Origin: Erysipelotrichaceae bacterium
GTDB taxonomy: Bacteria; Bacillota_I; Bacilli_A; Erysipelotrichales; Coprobacillaceae
DNA: 13,935 bases
Direction: 5' to 3'
Assembly (NCBI GenBank): GCA_021200395.1
Contig: JAJQGQ010000193.1
Coordinates: 1 to 13,935, forward strand
The position numbers and the translations under genes are program-made. Within the stretch, counting starts at the first letter, position 1. Every line of letters starts with the position of its first letter. The notes below the pieces were generated by a model. The model ran no database searches, had not been told where the DNA came from, and saw only the letters and a list, made by a program, of their open reading frames with translations. Of this stretch, positions 13,876 through 13,935 are shown piece after piece.

Positions 13876-13935
13876 ATATCCAATATTGTAATATCCAACA
13901 AATCATAAAAGAACTAATTCCATGAAATACTCTAC
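13874..13935 (-). CDS. Possible C-terminal end of a minus-strand gene running off the right edge
   Basis: On the minus strand one frame is open from the window edge to a TAA at 13876-13874, reading RVFHGISSFMICWILQYWI. The other two minus frames hit stops within the same stretch. The hydrophobic, tryptophan-containing end would suit a membrane protein or the last helix of a TetR-like regulator, but 19 codons are too few for a family call, and this could be chance. Confidence 0.25.
   Translation of the reverse strand, partial: RVFHGISSFMICWILQYWI

Overview
The window is AT-rich, densely packed bacterial DNA with strong AGGAGG or GAGGTG ribosome binding sites, rho-independent terminators with T-tracts, and occasional GTG and TTG starts. 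Together with a VanH-branch D-lactate dehydrogenase, phosphotransferase (PTS) genes, RpiR regulators and a Lit-type lipoprotein transacylase, this points to a low-GC Firmicute (Bacillota). A fermentative gut lineage such as the Erysipelotrichales fits best, but that placement is inferred from protein character and not from a marker gene.

Left region (1-2909): the 3' end of a DUF3021-type membrane protein, then a lone AAA ATPase/DUF4143 gene (419-1879) bracketed by two copies of the same perfect 34-bp palindrome (the left copy is perfect over 36 bp). A convergent D-lactate dehydrogenase follows on the minus strand. The palindrome-ATPase-palindrome unit is the most unusual structure in the window and could be a mobile or otherwise self-contained cassette.

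Middle region (2937-6076): a clear promoter drives a five-gene plus-strand operon. It encodes a PTS EIIB-like protein with an unknown N-terminal domain, a short-chain dehydrogenase, the RdgB/HAM1 NTP pyrophosphatase, the TrmL tRNA methyltransferase and a Lit-like membrane protein. The last three overlap, and the operon ends in a bidirectional terminator. Two minus-strand genes follow (a DUF3592-like membrane protein with its own promoter, and a YihX-like HAD phosphatase), then a divergent PAP2-family membrane phosphatase with its own terminator.

Right region (7886-13876): a carbohydrate locus. Two overlapping RpiR/SIS regulators come first. The second is cut short by an in-frame TAA, and the missing C-terminal tail is still encoded immediately after it. 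A terminator whose right arm contains the -35 box of the next promoter follows. That promoter serves a three-gene operon: a Cof-type HAD phosphatase (TTG start), a GH13 alpha-glucosidase, and a PTS EIIBCA permease of the sucrose/trehalose/beta-glucoside group. The likely scheme is PTS uptake and phosphorylation of an alpha-glucoside, intracellular hydrolysis by the GH13 enzyme, and control by one or both RpiR sensors. The extreme right edge may hold the last codons of a minus-strand gene. No rRNA, tRNA, CRISPR array, integrase or transposase was seen.
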